Source: Anaerolinea thermophila (GTDB lineage: Bacteria; Chloroflexota; Anaerolineae; Anaerolineales; Villigracilaceae). From it: a DNA stretch of 12,632 bases. The stretch lies in contig DYLB01000028.1 of the NCBI GenBank assembly GCA_020722305.1, positions 1 to 12,632 on the forward strand, in the 5' to 3' direction. Position 1 is the first letter of the stretch. Each line of letters begins with the position of its first letter. A program made the translations under genes and the position numbers. Shown here one piece after another: positions 6,122 to 11,643 of the stretch. Below the pieces are notes generated by a model. That model made no database searches, was not told the DNA's origin, and was given only the letters and a program-made list of their open reading frames with translations.

Positions 6122-7390
6122 TTAATCCGCCGCTGCCGGCTGCAGCCCCCGCTTCTTTTCGGGATACCAGAAGAACCACCAGTACAGGAACACGGCTACC
6201 GCGTACAGGCTGATCGTCCCGATGAAGGACGGGCCGAACCCATACTTGACCTGCATCCAGCCGCTGACCGTCGGGCTGAAGGCCCAGCCAAAATTCCACG
6301 ACATGCTCACCAGGCTGGCCACCGTCGCCCGCGCCGAGGGTTCGACCTTCTCCATCACGTAGGCGTTGTAGACCGGTCCGCCCATGTTCATCAACGCCAC
6401 CCGGATGTAATAAGCCGCCGCGCTGACCCAGAACCAGGGCGCGAACCCCAGCAGGATCAGGAACGGGATCGAGAGCGCCTGGGTCACCACCACCAGCTGG
6501 ATCTTGCCCATTTTATCGGCCATCGGCGGGGCGACCAGGATGCCGATGCCCATCGCCAGCGATCCCCAGGCGAACAGCGCCCCGATCACCGGGTCCGGTT
6601 GGAAGTGGACGGTGCGGAAGAAAACATTCATGAACGGCATGATCAGTCCCGCGCCGAGCGAAGTGATCAGCATCGGCAGGACCAGCTTGGTCAGCAGGGC
6701 CGGCTGTTCGACCGCGTAGCGCAGCGGAGCAAAGACCGTGCGCTGGACTGCGCCGGTTTTGGGAGTTTTCATCCAGAGCATGGGCAGCAGGGCGATCCCG
6801 GCGGCCAGGGCCACGATCCCCAGCGCCCCGGCATAGGCCGTGCTGCTCGTCTCGGAGACGCCCCGCAGGCCGCCGACCCAGGTCGGGATGTAGCCGCCGA
6901 TCCAGTTCCCGGCAAAACCGGACATCATCTGCAACCCCTGGCTCAGGCTGAACAGGTAGGTGCGCTCCTCCTCGCCGCTGTTCTCCACCAGGAACGGCGA
7001 CATGGTCACCGCCGACAGGCTTTGTCCCAGCCCGGTGACGATGTTCATCGCCACGAACATAGCCCGCGACGGCCACAGGACCATCGCCGCGATGGAGAAA
7101 ACCACCAGCCCGCCGCCGAGCAACAGGGATCGTTTGCGTCCCAGGAAATCGGCCAGGTAGCCCAGCGGCAGGGCCGCGATCAGCGAAGTCATGCTGGCGG
7201 TAGTGATCAACTGGCCGATGATGCTCTCGTCCATGCCCAGACTGAGGGCGTAGAAATTGAACAGCAGGCGGTAGATGCCGAAGGCCGCGCCGGTCAACAC
7301 CGCGCTGACCAGGTACAGGCGGGCATTGCGGCTGAACGCGCCCACCCGCGCGGCGTAAGTGACTAAAACTTGTTTCAGTGCAGGACTCAT
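6122..7390 (-). CDS. Major facilitator superfamily (MFS) transporter
   Basis: 422 residues, the usual size for a 12-helix MFS protein. Motif A, GYLADFLGRKRSL, sits at about 77-89 between helices 2 and 3, and a degenerate second copy, PPMADKMGKIQ, marks the second half. Hydrophobic segments alternate throughout; the C terminus ends YPEKKRG and a short tail. The form is that of a proton-driven exporter of small molecules, but no substrate can be named. It is divergent from the arsenate reductase gene at 7528 and its promoter overlaps a phased operator array. The ATG at 7390-7388 has no clear ribosome binding site in the predicted leader of about 31 bases. A role in detoxification, perhaps linked to arsenic, is inference from the neighbour only. 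The family call is secure. Confidence 0.9.
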   Translation of the reverse strand: MSPALKQVLVTYAARVGAFSRNARLYLVSAVLTGAAFGIYRLLFNFYALSLGMDESIIGQLITTASMTSLIAALPLGYLADFLGRKRSLLLGGGLVVFSIAAMVLWPSRAMFVAMNIVTGLGQSLSAVTMSPFLVENSGEEERTYLFSLSQGLQMMSGFAGNWIGGYIPTWVGGLRGVSETSSTAYAGALGIVALAAGIALLPMLWMKTPKTGAVQRTVFAPLRYAVEQPALLTKLVLPMLITSLGAGLIMPFMNVFFRTVHFQPDPVIGALFAWGSLAMGIGILVAPPMADKMGKIQLVVVTQALSIPFLILLGFAPWFWVSAAAYYIRVALMNMGGPVYNAYVMEKVEPSARATVASLVSMSWNFGWAFSPTVSGWMQVKYGFGPSFIGTISLYAVAVFLYWWFFWYPEKKRGLQPAAAD

Positions 7391-7403
7391 CGAATGTGCT
7401 TTC

Positions 7404-7439
7404 TTAGATATTTATCTAATTTGTTAGATAATAATCTAA
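7404..7439. promoter_or_regulatory. Phased operator array: four alternating half-sites
   Basis: TTAGAT (7404-7409), ATCTAA (7414-7419), TTAGAT (7424-7429) and ATCTAA (7434-7439) are exact half-sites, each separated by four bases. They form two adjacent 16-bp palindromes whose centres are 20 bp apart, so all four half-sites repeat every 10 bp on one face of the helix. The second palindrome covers the -10 box of the MFS promoter and the first lies at its start site, so a bound protein would block transcription. AT-rich palindromes of this size are typical of MarR- or ArsR-family regulators, but the regulator is not in this window. Confidence 0.85.
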
Positions 7440-7456
7440 CGTTGCCCGCGCGTCAA
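7428..7456 (-). promoter_or_regulatory. Promoter of the MFS gene
   Basis: On the minus strand, -35 TTGACG (7456-7451), a 17-bp spacer and -10 TATTAT (7433-7428) give a strong promoter with a start near 7421. The -10 box lies inside the second palindrome of the operator array, consistent with repression by occlusion. Confidence 0.78.
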
Positions 7457-7515
7457 TGCCGGGAGCCTGTCAGTAACGTTAACCACCTTTTAACCTGCAT
7501 TAATTCGATTTTGCA

Positions 7516-7521
7516 TAGAAT
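7516..7521 (+). promoter_or_regulatory. Possible -10 box for a leaderless arsC transcript
   Basis: TAGAAT (7516-7521) ends seven bases before the arsC ATG at 7528, so transcription would begin at the A of the start codon. No -35 match is seen at the proper distance, and there is no ribosome binding site upstream of the ATG. A leaderless message would explain both, but the element itself is weak. Confidence 0.4.
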
Positions 7522-7527
7522 TGCATC

Positions 7528-7950
7528 ATGTCCCCTAAAAAAGTGCTCTTCCTCTGTACAGGGAATTCCTGCCGCTCGCAGATGGCCGAAGCCATCGTCA
7601 ACGCCCGCCTCGGCGACCAATGGATCGCTGTCAGCGCCGGGACGAGGCCGGCCGGCTACGCCCATCCGCTCGCCCTGCGCGTGCTCGAAGAGATCGGCAT
7701 CCAGCACGAGGGCCGCTCGAAACACGCCGACGAGTTCAAGGGTCTCGATTTCGACCTGGTTGTCACCGTCTGCGATTCGGCTGCCGAGGAATGTCCCGCC
7801 TGGCTCGGCCGGGGGCGCAAAACCCACCACAGCTTCCCCGACCCGGCCAAAGCCCAGGGCAGCCAGGCCGAAATCCTGCAAGCCTTCCGGGACGTGAGGG
7901 ATGCTATCGCCGCCGAAATCCCAGCCTTGCTGGAAACAGTCAGAGTCTAG
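7528..7950 (+). CDS. arsC: Arsenate reductase, thioredoxin-coupled type (low-molecular-weight phosphatase fold)
   Basis: 140 residues. Cytoplasmic enzyme that reduces arsenate to arsenite through a disulfide relay. The phosphatase P-loop CTGNSCRS is at 10-17 (Cys10, Arg16). Cys82 and Cys89, in VCDSAAEEC, lie exactly at the positions of the second and third redox cysteines of the classical plasmid pI258 enzyme. The FPDP motif (103-106) supplies the probable general-acid Asp105. The three-cysteine set favours arsenate reductase over a plain tyrosine phosphatase. Unusually, no arsR, acr3 or arsB gene lies beside it; the only partner is the divergent MFS exporter, which shares the control region. 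The ATG has no ribosome binding site. A six-base-pair hairpin (7956-7971) follows the stop but lacks a T-run, so termination is unclear. Confidence 0.88.
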   Translation: MSPKKVLFLCTGNSCRSQMAEAIVNARLGDQWIAVSAGTRPAGYAHPLALRVLEEIGIQHEGRSKHADEFKGLDFDLVVTVCDSAAEECPAWLGRGRKTHHSFPDPAKAQGSQAEILQAFRDVRDAIAAEIPALLETVRV

Positions 7951-8030
7951 GTTTTTCAGGGTAGCCCCTGAGGGCCCGATAGCCGGTTGGTATCCCCCCT
8001 GCAACCTGTCCCTCTCCTTGACGATATATC

Positions 8031-8098
8031 ATACCCACGCTCACAAATTGCGCTTCAGCGCCGGTTAGAAAAGCACAATTTGTGACCGCCCTGGGTAT
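8031..8098. repeat. Nested inverted repeat upstream of the DUF1232 gene
   Basis: TCACAAATTG (8041-8050) and CAATTTGTGA (8076-8085) are perfectly complementary; the pairing continues inward past one mismatch with GC/GC, leaving a 19-base loop. Outside it ATACCC (8031-8036) and GGGTAT (8093-8098) add a further arm. No T-run follows, so it is not a terminator. It could be an operator, a cruciform-forming element or the remnant of a small mobile element. Confidence 0.6.
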
Positions 8099-8113
8099 AA
8101 TAACCACAAGGAG
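8096..8113 (+). promoter_or_regulatory. Consensus -10 box and ribosome site of the DUF1232 gene
   Basis: TATAAT (8096-8101) is a perfect -10 box and lies at the end of the inverted repeat. No -35 box is present at 16-18 bp, so an activator or a repeat-bound factor may be involved. The predicted start near 8108 coincides with AAGGAG (8108-8113), seven bases before ATG 8121. Confidence 0.5.
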
Positions 8114-8120
8114 AAAACCT

Positions 8121-8501
8121 ATGCCTGAAGAAAAATTCAAGAAAAGCCTCCGCGGCCTCAACCCGCCCCAGACCGGCGTCATCCAGGATGTCGTCCAGCG
8201 CGTCAAACTCATTCTGCGCCTGATGGGCGATTCGCGCGTCAGTTTTTGGCTCAAGCTCATCCCCATTGCCTCCATAATCTATCTGTTCTCGCCAGTAGAC
8301 CTGGCGCCCGGTGTAGTCCTGCCGCTGGTCGGGGCGCTCGACGACGCCGCCATCCTCTGGGCCGGTTTCTACCTGTTCGTCGAACTCTGCCCGCCGGATG
8401 TCGTCCAGGAACATTCCAAAGCGCTCACCGGCATCATCCCCGGAACAGCCAGGGACGTGGACGACGACGTCATAGACGGCGAATCCAGGGATGTGGATTG
8501 A
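8121..8501 (+). CDS. YkvA-like DUF1232 small membrane protein
   Basis: 126 residues. A hydrophilic N-terminal 40 residues is followed by the DUF1232 core at about 41-85, SFWLKLIPIASIIYLFSPVDLAPG and then PLVGALDDAAILWAGFYLF. The YLFSPVDLxPxxxPxxGxLDD pattern is the family signature. Two hydrophobic stretches suggest membrane insertion. The C-terminal tail is strongly acidic (RDVDDDVIDGESRDVD). AAGGAG seven bases upstream fixes ATG 8121; GTG 8082 further up lies within the inverted repeat and is rejected. Its stop is one base from the next start, so it heads a two-gene operon. No biochemical function is established for the family. Confidence 0.87.
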   Translation: MPEEKFKKSLRGLNPPQTGVIQDVVQRVKLILRLMGDSRVSFWLKLIPIASIIYLFSPVDLAPGVVLPLVGALDDAAILWAGFYLFVELCPPDVVQEHSKALTGIIPGTARDVDDDVIDGESRDVD

Positions 8502-8502
8502 G

Positions 8503-9777
8503 ATGACTCGCAAACTCATTTTATTGGTAACGTCGACTCTCGCGCTGGCCCTGTCCGCCTGCGCCCCCGCCTCCACCCCGGACCCCGGCCCGCCTCCCGT
8601 TTCGACGCCGACCCGCCCCCCCAGCCAGGCTCCGTCAATTTCCCCGCCGACAGAGACCCCCATCCCCAGCGCCACCCCCTCCCCAACCTTCACACCCCAA
8701 CCCGCCACAACCTTCCCCAACCCCGACGATTACGCCTGGGTGGAAGTCCTTTCCGGCCTCCAGCGCCCGGTGGATTTGCAGAACGCCGGCGACGGCTCCG
8801 GGCGGCTGTTCATCATCGAGAAGGTCGGGCGCATCCGCATCTTCGCCGGCGGGCAGCTGCTTGCCACGCCCTTTCTCGACCTCACCGACCGCGTTGGCAG
8901 CAGCGCCAACGAACAGGGGCTGCTCGGCTTGGCCTTCCACCCGCGTTACCCCGAAAACGGCCGGTTCTTCGTCAACTACACCGACCTGGACGGCAACACC
9001 GTGATTGCGCGGTTCAACGTCACCGCCGCCGACCCGGACCAGGCCAACCCGAATAGCGAAACGGTCCTGCTCCGGGTCCAGCAGCCCTATCCCAACCACA
9101 ACGGCGGGGGCCTGACCTTCGGCCCAGATGGTTATCTCTACCTCGGCCTCGGCGACGGCGGCTCGGCCGGCGATCCGTTCGGCTACGCCCAGGTCACGGA
9201 TTCCTACCTCGGCAAGATCCTGCGTCTCGACGTGGACAACGGCGACCCCTACGCCATCCCGCCCGATAATCCTTTCGCCGCTGGCGGCGGATTCCCAGAA
9301 ATCTGGGCCTATGGCCTACGCAATCCCTGGCGTTTCTCGTTCGACCCGCTGACCGACGACCTGTACATCGCGGATGTCGGCCAGAACAAGTGGGAGGAGA
9401 TCAACTATCTCCCGGCAGGCTCGACCGGCCGGCTGAACTTCGGCTGGAATATTTACGAGGGCCTGCACCACTACCAAGGCGAGCCGCAAATGAACTTCCC
9501 GTACATTGACCCGGTGGCCGAATACAGTCACCAGGTTGGCTGCTCGGTCACGGGCGGCTACGTCTATCGCGGGGCTATGCCCGCATGGCAGGGCATCTAC
9601 TTCTATGCGGATTATTGCAGCGGCCGGGTCTGGGGCTTGCTGAACGTCGAGGGTCAGTGGCAGGCCCAGGTCCTGTTCGAGACGGGGGTGCCGGTCACCT
9701 CGTTCGGCGTGGACGAATCCGGCGAAATCTACCTCGTCGGCGATACCGGTCAAATCCTCCGCCTGGCAGAACGGTAG
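8503..9777 (+). CDS. Secreted PQQ-dependent sugar dehydrogenase-like lipoprotein (glucose/sorbosone dehydrogenase family)
   Basis: 424 residues. The signal peptide ends in lipobox LSAC at Cys20, followed by a Pro/Thr/Ser linker to about residue 75. The rest is a six-bladed beta-propeller of the GSDH family, which oxidises aldose sugars with pyrroloquinoline quinone. It starts VEVLSGLQRPVDL and contains NEQGLLGLAFHP, the motif PNHNGGGLTFGPDG with His199 (equivalent to the catalytic His of soluble glucose dehydrogenase), GLGDGGSAGDP, GLRNPWRFSFDP with Arg273, and DLYIADVGQNKWEEINY. The end, SFGVDESGEIYLVGDTGQILRL, closes the propeller. Whether this member binds PQQ cannot be shown here; no pqq synthesis gene is in the window. 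ATG 8503 is preferred to 8491 because the latter overlaps the upstream gene and has no spaced ribosome site. No clear terminator follows. Confidence 0.9.
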   Translation: MTRKLILLVTSTLALALSACAPASTPDPGPPPVSTPTRPPSQAPSISPPTETPIPSATPSPTFTPQPATTFPNPDDYAWVEVLSGLQRPVDLQNAGDGSGRLFIIEKVGRIRIFAGGQLLATPFLDLTDRVGSSANEQGLLGLAFHPRYPENGRFFVNYTDLDGNTVIARFNVTAADPDQANPNSETVLLRVQQPYPNHNGGGLTFGPDGYLYLGLGDGGSAGDPFGYAQVTDSYLGKILRLDVDNGDPYAIPPDNPFAAGGGFPEIWAYGLRNPWRFSFDPLTDDLYIADVGQNKWEEINYLPAGSTGRLNFGWNIYEGLHHYQGEPQMNFPYIDPVAEYSHQVGCSVTGGYVYRGAMPAWQGIYFYADYCSGRVWGLLNVEGQWQAQVLFETGVPVTSFGVDESGEIYLVGDTGQILRLAER

Positions 9778-9864
9778 CCCCTTCAGCCGCGAAAACCGCT
9801 CCCTCAGGGCGACAAGCCCCACCTAAGCGGATAATTACGGGTGAATATAGGCGCTTCGTCATGC

Positions 9865-9891
9865 CAGGATGTGATACCTGTCACTATCCTG
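9865..9891. other. Hairpin or palindrome upstream of the 74-residue gene
   Basis: CAGGAT (9866 region) pairs with ATCCTG (9886-9891), and GTGA (9871-9874) pairs with TCAC (9881-9884), with one bulged T and a six-base loop. It is followed by AAAA, so it is not a plus-strand terminator for the dehydrogenase. It lies about 47 bases before the next start codon and may be an operator or a leader structure. The remainder of the 160-base gap 9778-9937 shows nothing recognisable apart from a ribosome site. Confidence 0.5.
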
Positions 9892-9937
9892 AAAATCCAT
9901 AATCGCTTAAACTGGAAACGTAGTTTGGAGGTGCGTT

Positions 9938-10162
9938 ATGGCCGAATTAATCTGGGAAGTCAGCAAGATCAGCTTTTGTGAACATGCGGGCAGGGAAGTC
10001 GCCCTCGAAACCCGGCTCGTCTACCCGTCCGAACTCCTGCCCGACCAGCCGCCGCGCGTGACCGGTCATCGCTGCTCGCAAGGGATGGCCTGCAACCAGT
10101 TCGAAAAACCGACCTGCGTTTGGGCGGGCACAAACCCCGATTACGATCCGTTTGCCGTTTAG
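9938..10162 (+). CDS. Small Cys/His-containing hypothetical protein
   Basis: 74 residues, not recognised. GGAGGT (9927-9932) five bases before the ATG is among the best ribosome sites in the window, which strongly supports translation. The protein has no signal peptide or membrane segment, so it is probably cytoplasmic. It contains Cys14, His16, His44, Cys46, Cys52 and Cys60; the paired C-x-H and H-x-C arrangements plus two further cysteines suggest a bound zinc ion or another metal, but the spacing matches no motif known to me. Trp6 and Trp62 flank this core. It stands alone between the dehydrogenase and the tungstate operon, with a hairpin upstream and a terminator downstream. That it is a gene is likely; its function is unknown. 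Confidence 0.8.
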   Translation: MAELIWEVSKISFCEHAGREVALETRLVYPSELLPDQPPRVTGHRCSQGMACNQFEKPTCVWAGTNPDYDPFAV

Positions 10163-10187
10163 TCATTTTTCCTCCCCCGAGTTGGTT

Positions 10188-10220
10188 TGGCGACCCCGCG
10201 CAACTGCGCGGGGTTTGCCA
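10188..10220. terminator. Shared terminator hairpin between convergent genes
   Basis: ACCCCGCGC (10193-10201) and GCGCGGGGT (10206-10214) form a 9-bp stem with loop AACT, extended outward by TGGC (10188-10191) and GCCA (10217-10220). It sits between the end of the 74-residue gene and the end of tupC. T-runs on both sides are short, so it may act in either direction but weakly or with help from Rho. Confidence 0.65.
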
Positions 10221-10943
10221 TTAAAAATGATGGTTCAGGAATTCGGCCACGTCCCGCTCCCCCGGTGCGGATGCGAGTTCCCCAGGCCGCCCTACCTGCC
10301 GCAGCCGGTTGCCGATGATGACGGCCATGCGCCCGGCCACCTGCCCCGCCTCGGCCAGGTCGTGGGTGACAAAAATTGTCGTGGTGCGGGTTTCACTCAA
10401 CAGGGATTTCAGGTCGGCCAGCAGGCGGGCGCGGGTCGGCGGATCGAGGGCCGCAAACGGCTCGTCGAGCAGGAGCAGTTCCGGTTCCAGGACGAGCGCC
10501 CGGGCCAGGCTGACGCGCTGCGCCTCGCCCCCGGACAACCGGCCTGCCCGCCGTTTCGACAGGTGCGCCACGCCCAATCGTTCCAGCCAGACGGGGACGC
10601 GCCGGGCGATCTCGTCCCTGCCAACGCCCCTGAATTTCAAGCCCGAAGCCGCATTCTCGAACACCGACGTATCGAACAGCAGCGGGTCCTGCATCACCAG
10701 CGCAATCCGGCGGCGATAAGCCGTGTCGGATTCCCTGGCGGCCGGCTGGCCGTCGAACAGGATTTCCCCCCGGGCCGGCCTGAGCAGCCGGGCCAGAGAC
10801 AGCAGCAGGGTGCTCTTCCCGGCCCCGTTCGGCCCGACCACCGCCAGCACCTCCCCCTTTTCGATGGACAGTTGATCCACCTCCAGGGCCGGGTGGTCAC
10901 CGCGTTTGACCAGCAAGTCACGGATTTCGATCAGGACACTCAT
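10221..10943 (-). CDS. tupC: Tungstate ABC transporter ATP-binding protein
   Basis: 240 residues. Cytoplasmic ATPase of the tungstate importer. Motifs are complete: Walker A GPNGAGKST (37-45), Q-loop Gln85 in LVMQDPLLFDTSVFEN, signature LSGGE (136-140) with AQR following, Walker B LLLLDE (156-161), switch His194 in FVTHDLAEA. The QDPLLFDTSVFENAASGLKFRGV stretch is like TupC/WtpC-type proteins. The ATG at 10943 overlaps the stop of tupB (ATGA), so translation is coupled. The open frame continues upstream to 11195, but that part is the tupB sequence read out of frame. Substrate is assigned through the neighbouring tupA and tupB, since ATPases alone do not distinguish tungstate from molybdate or phosphate. 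Confidence 0.9.
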   Translation of the reverse strand: MSVLIEIRDLLVKRGDHPALEVDQLSIEKGEVLAVVGPNGAGKSTLLLSLARLLRPARGEILFDGQPAARESDTAYRRRIALVMQDPLLFDTSVFENAASGLKFRGVGRDEIARRVPVWLERLGVAHLSKRRAGRLSGGEAQRVSLARALVLEPELLLLDEPFAALDPPTRARLLADLKSLLSETRTTTIFVTHDLAEAGQVAGRMAVIIGNRLRQVGRPGELASAPGERDVAEFLNHHF

Positions 10944-11593
10944 CGCCGCGCGCCCTGCTGCTGAATCCAGGTCAGCGCCCAGTTGACCAGGAAGGTGATC
11001 GCCAGCAGTAAAACGCCGAGGGCGATGGCGATGTCGAAGTGGCCCTTGCCGGTTTCGAGCACGATGGCCGTGGTCAGCACCCGGGTCTGGTAGCGGATGT
11101 TGCCGCCCACCATCATCGAAGCGCCCACTTCCGAGATGACCGAGCCAAACCCTGCCATCAGCGCCGCTAAAAGCGGCAGGCGCGCTTCGCGCCACAACAT
11201 CCAGACCATCTGCGGCCGCGAGGCGCCCAGCCCGTAGAGTTGCAGGCGCAGGCGCGGGTCGAGGGCCTGGAGGGCTGCGGCCGTCAACCCGCTCACGACC
11301 GGGAACGAGATGATTACCTGGGCGAGGACGATCGCCGTCGGCGTGTAGATCAGCTTCAAATCCCCCAGCGGACCCGAGCGCCAGAGCATCATCGCTACGA
11401 ACAGGCCGACGACTACGGGCGGAAGTCCCATGCCGGTGTTGACCATGCTCAACAGGAACGAGCGCCCAGGGAATTTCCCCAGCGCCAGCAGCGTCCCGAA
11501 CGGCAGGCCAATGGCCAGACTCAGCCCGGTTGCCAGGGCTGAGATTTGTAACGAAAGCAGGGTGATTTGGAAGATTTCGGCGTCGAAGATCAT
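10940..11593 (-). CDS. tupB: Tungstate ABC transporter permease
   Basis: 217 residues, about normal for TupB. Multiple membrane segments begin at residue 10. The cytoplasmic loop LYGLGASRPQMVWMLWREARLP contacts the ATPase, and the C-terminal half contains GSVISEVGASMMVGGNIRYQTRVLTTAIVLETGKGHFDIAIALG, which follows the TupB/WtpB pattern of GGNI..TRVLTTAI. ATG 11593 is the first Met of the family-like sequence; upstream in-frame codons run through the palindromic repeat at 11604-11632 and are not coding. No ribosome binding site precedes it, and the palindrome lies only ten bases upstream, so translation may be weaker than that of tupA. Confidence 0.9.
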   Translation of the reverse strand: MIFDAEIFQITLLSLQISALATGLSLAIGLPFGTLLALGKFPGRSFLLSMVNTGMGLPPVVVGLFVAMMLWRSGPLGDLKLIYTPTAIVLAQVIISFPVVSGLTAAALQALDPRLRLQLYGLGASRPQMVWMLWREARLPLLAALMAGFGSVISEVGASMMVGGNIRYQTRVLTTAIVLETGKGHFDIAIALGVLLLAITFLVNWALTWIQQQGARR

Positions 11594-11603
11594 AACATCA
11601 TGC

Positions 11604-11632
11604 GTAGGGGCGAGACATTGTCTCGCGCCTAC
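11604..11632. repeat. REP-like 29-bp palindrome between tupA and tupB
   Basis: GTAGGGGCGAGACA (11604-11617) and TGTCTCGCGCCTAC (11619-11632) are complementary at 13 of 14 positions around a single central base. From memory, GTAGGGGCG...CGCCCCTAC palindromes are common dispersed intergenic repeats in Chloroflexota and Cyanobacteria. There is no T-run after the stem on the minus strand, so it is not a terminator. In the message it would form a stable hairpin just 3' of tupA. Confidence 0.75.
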
Positions 11633-11643
11633 AAAAAATCGGA

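Noticed and set aside
6008..7366. A 452-codon plus-strand open frame
   Set aside because: Antisense to the MFS gene, rich in R, H, Q and D, with no recognisable domain or ribosome site.
7956..7971. TCAGGG/CCCTGA hairpin after arsC as a terminator
   Set aside because: Only six pairs and no T-run after the stem; the T-run precedes it.
8041..8085. CRP/FNR-type binding site
   Set aside because: The TCACA...TGTGA order is the reverse of TGTGA-N6-TCACA and the spacing is far too long.
6012..9912. AATCGCTTAAAC present at both 6012-6023 and 9901-9912
   Set aside because: A 12-base exact match is expected by chance a few times in a window of this size, and the contexts are unrelated.
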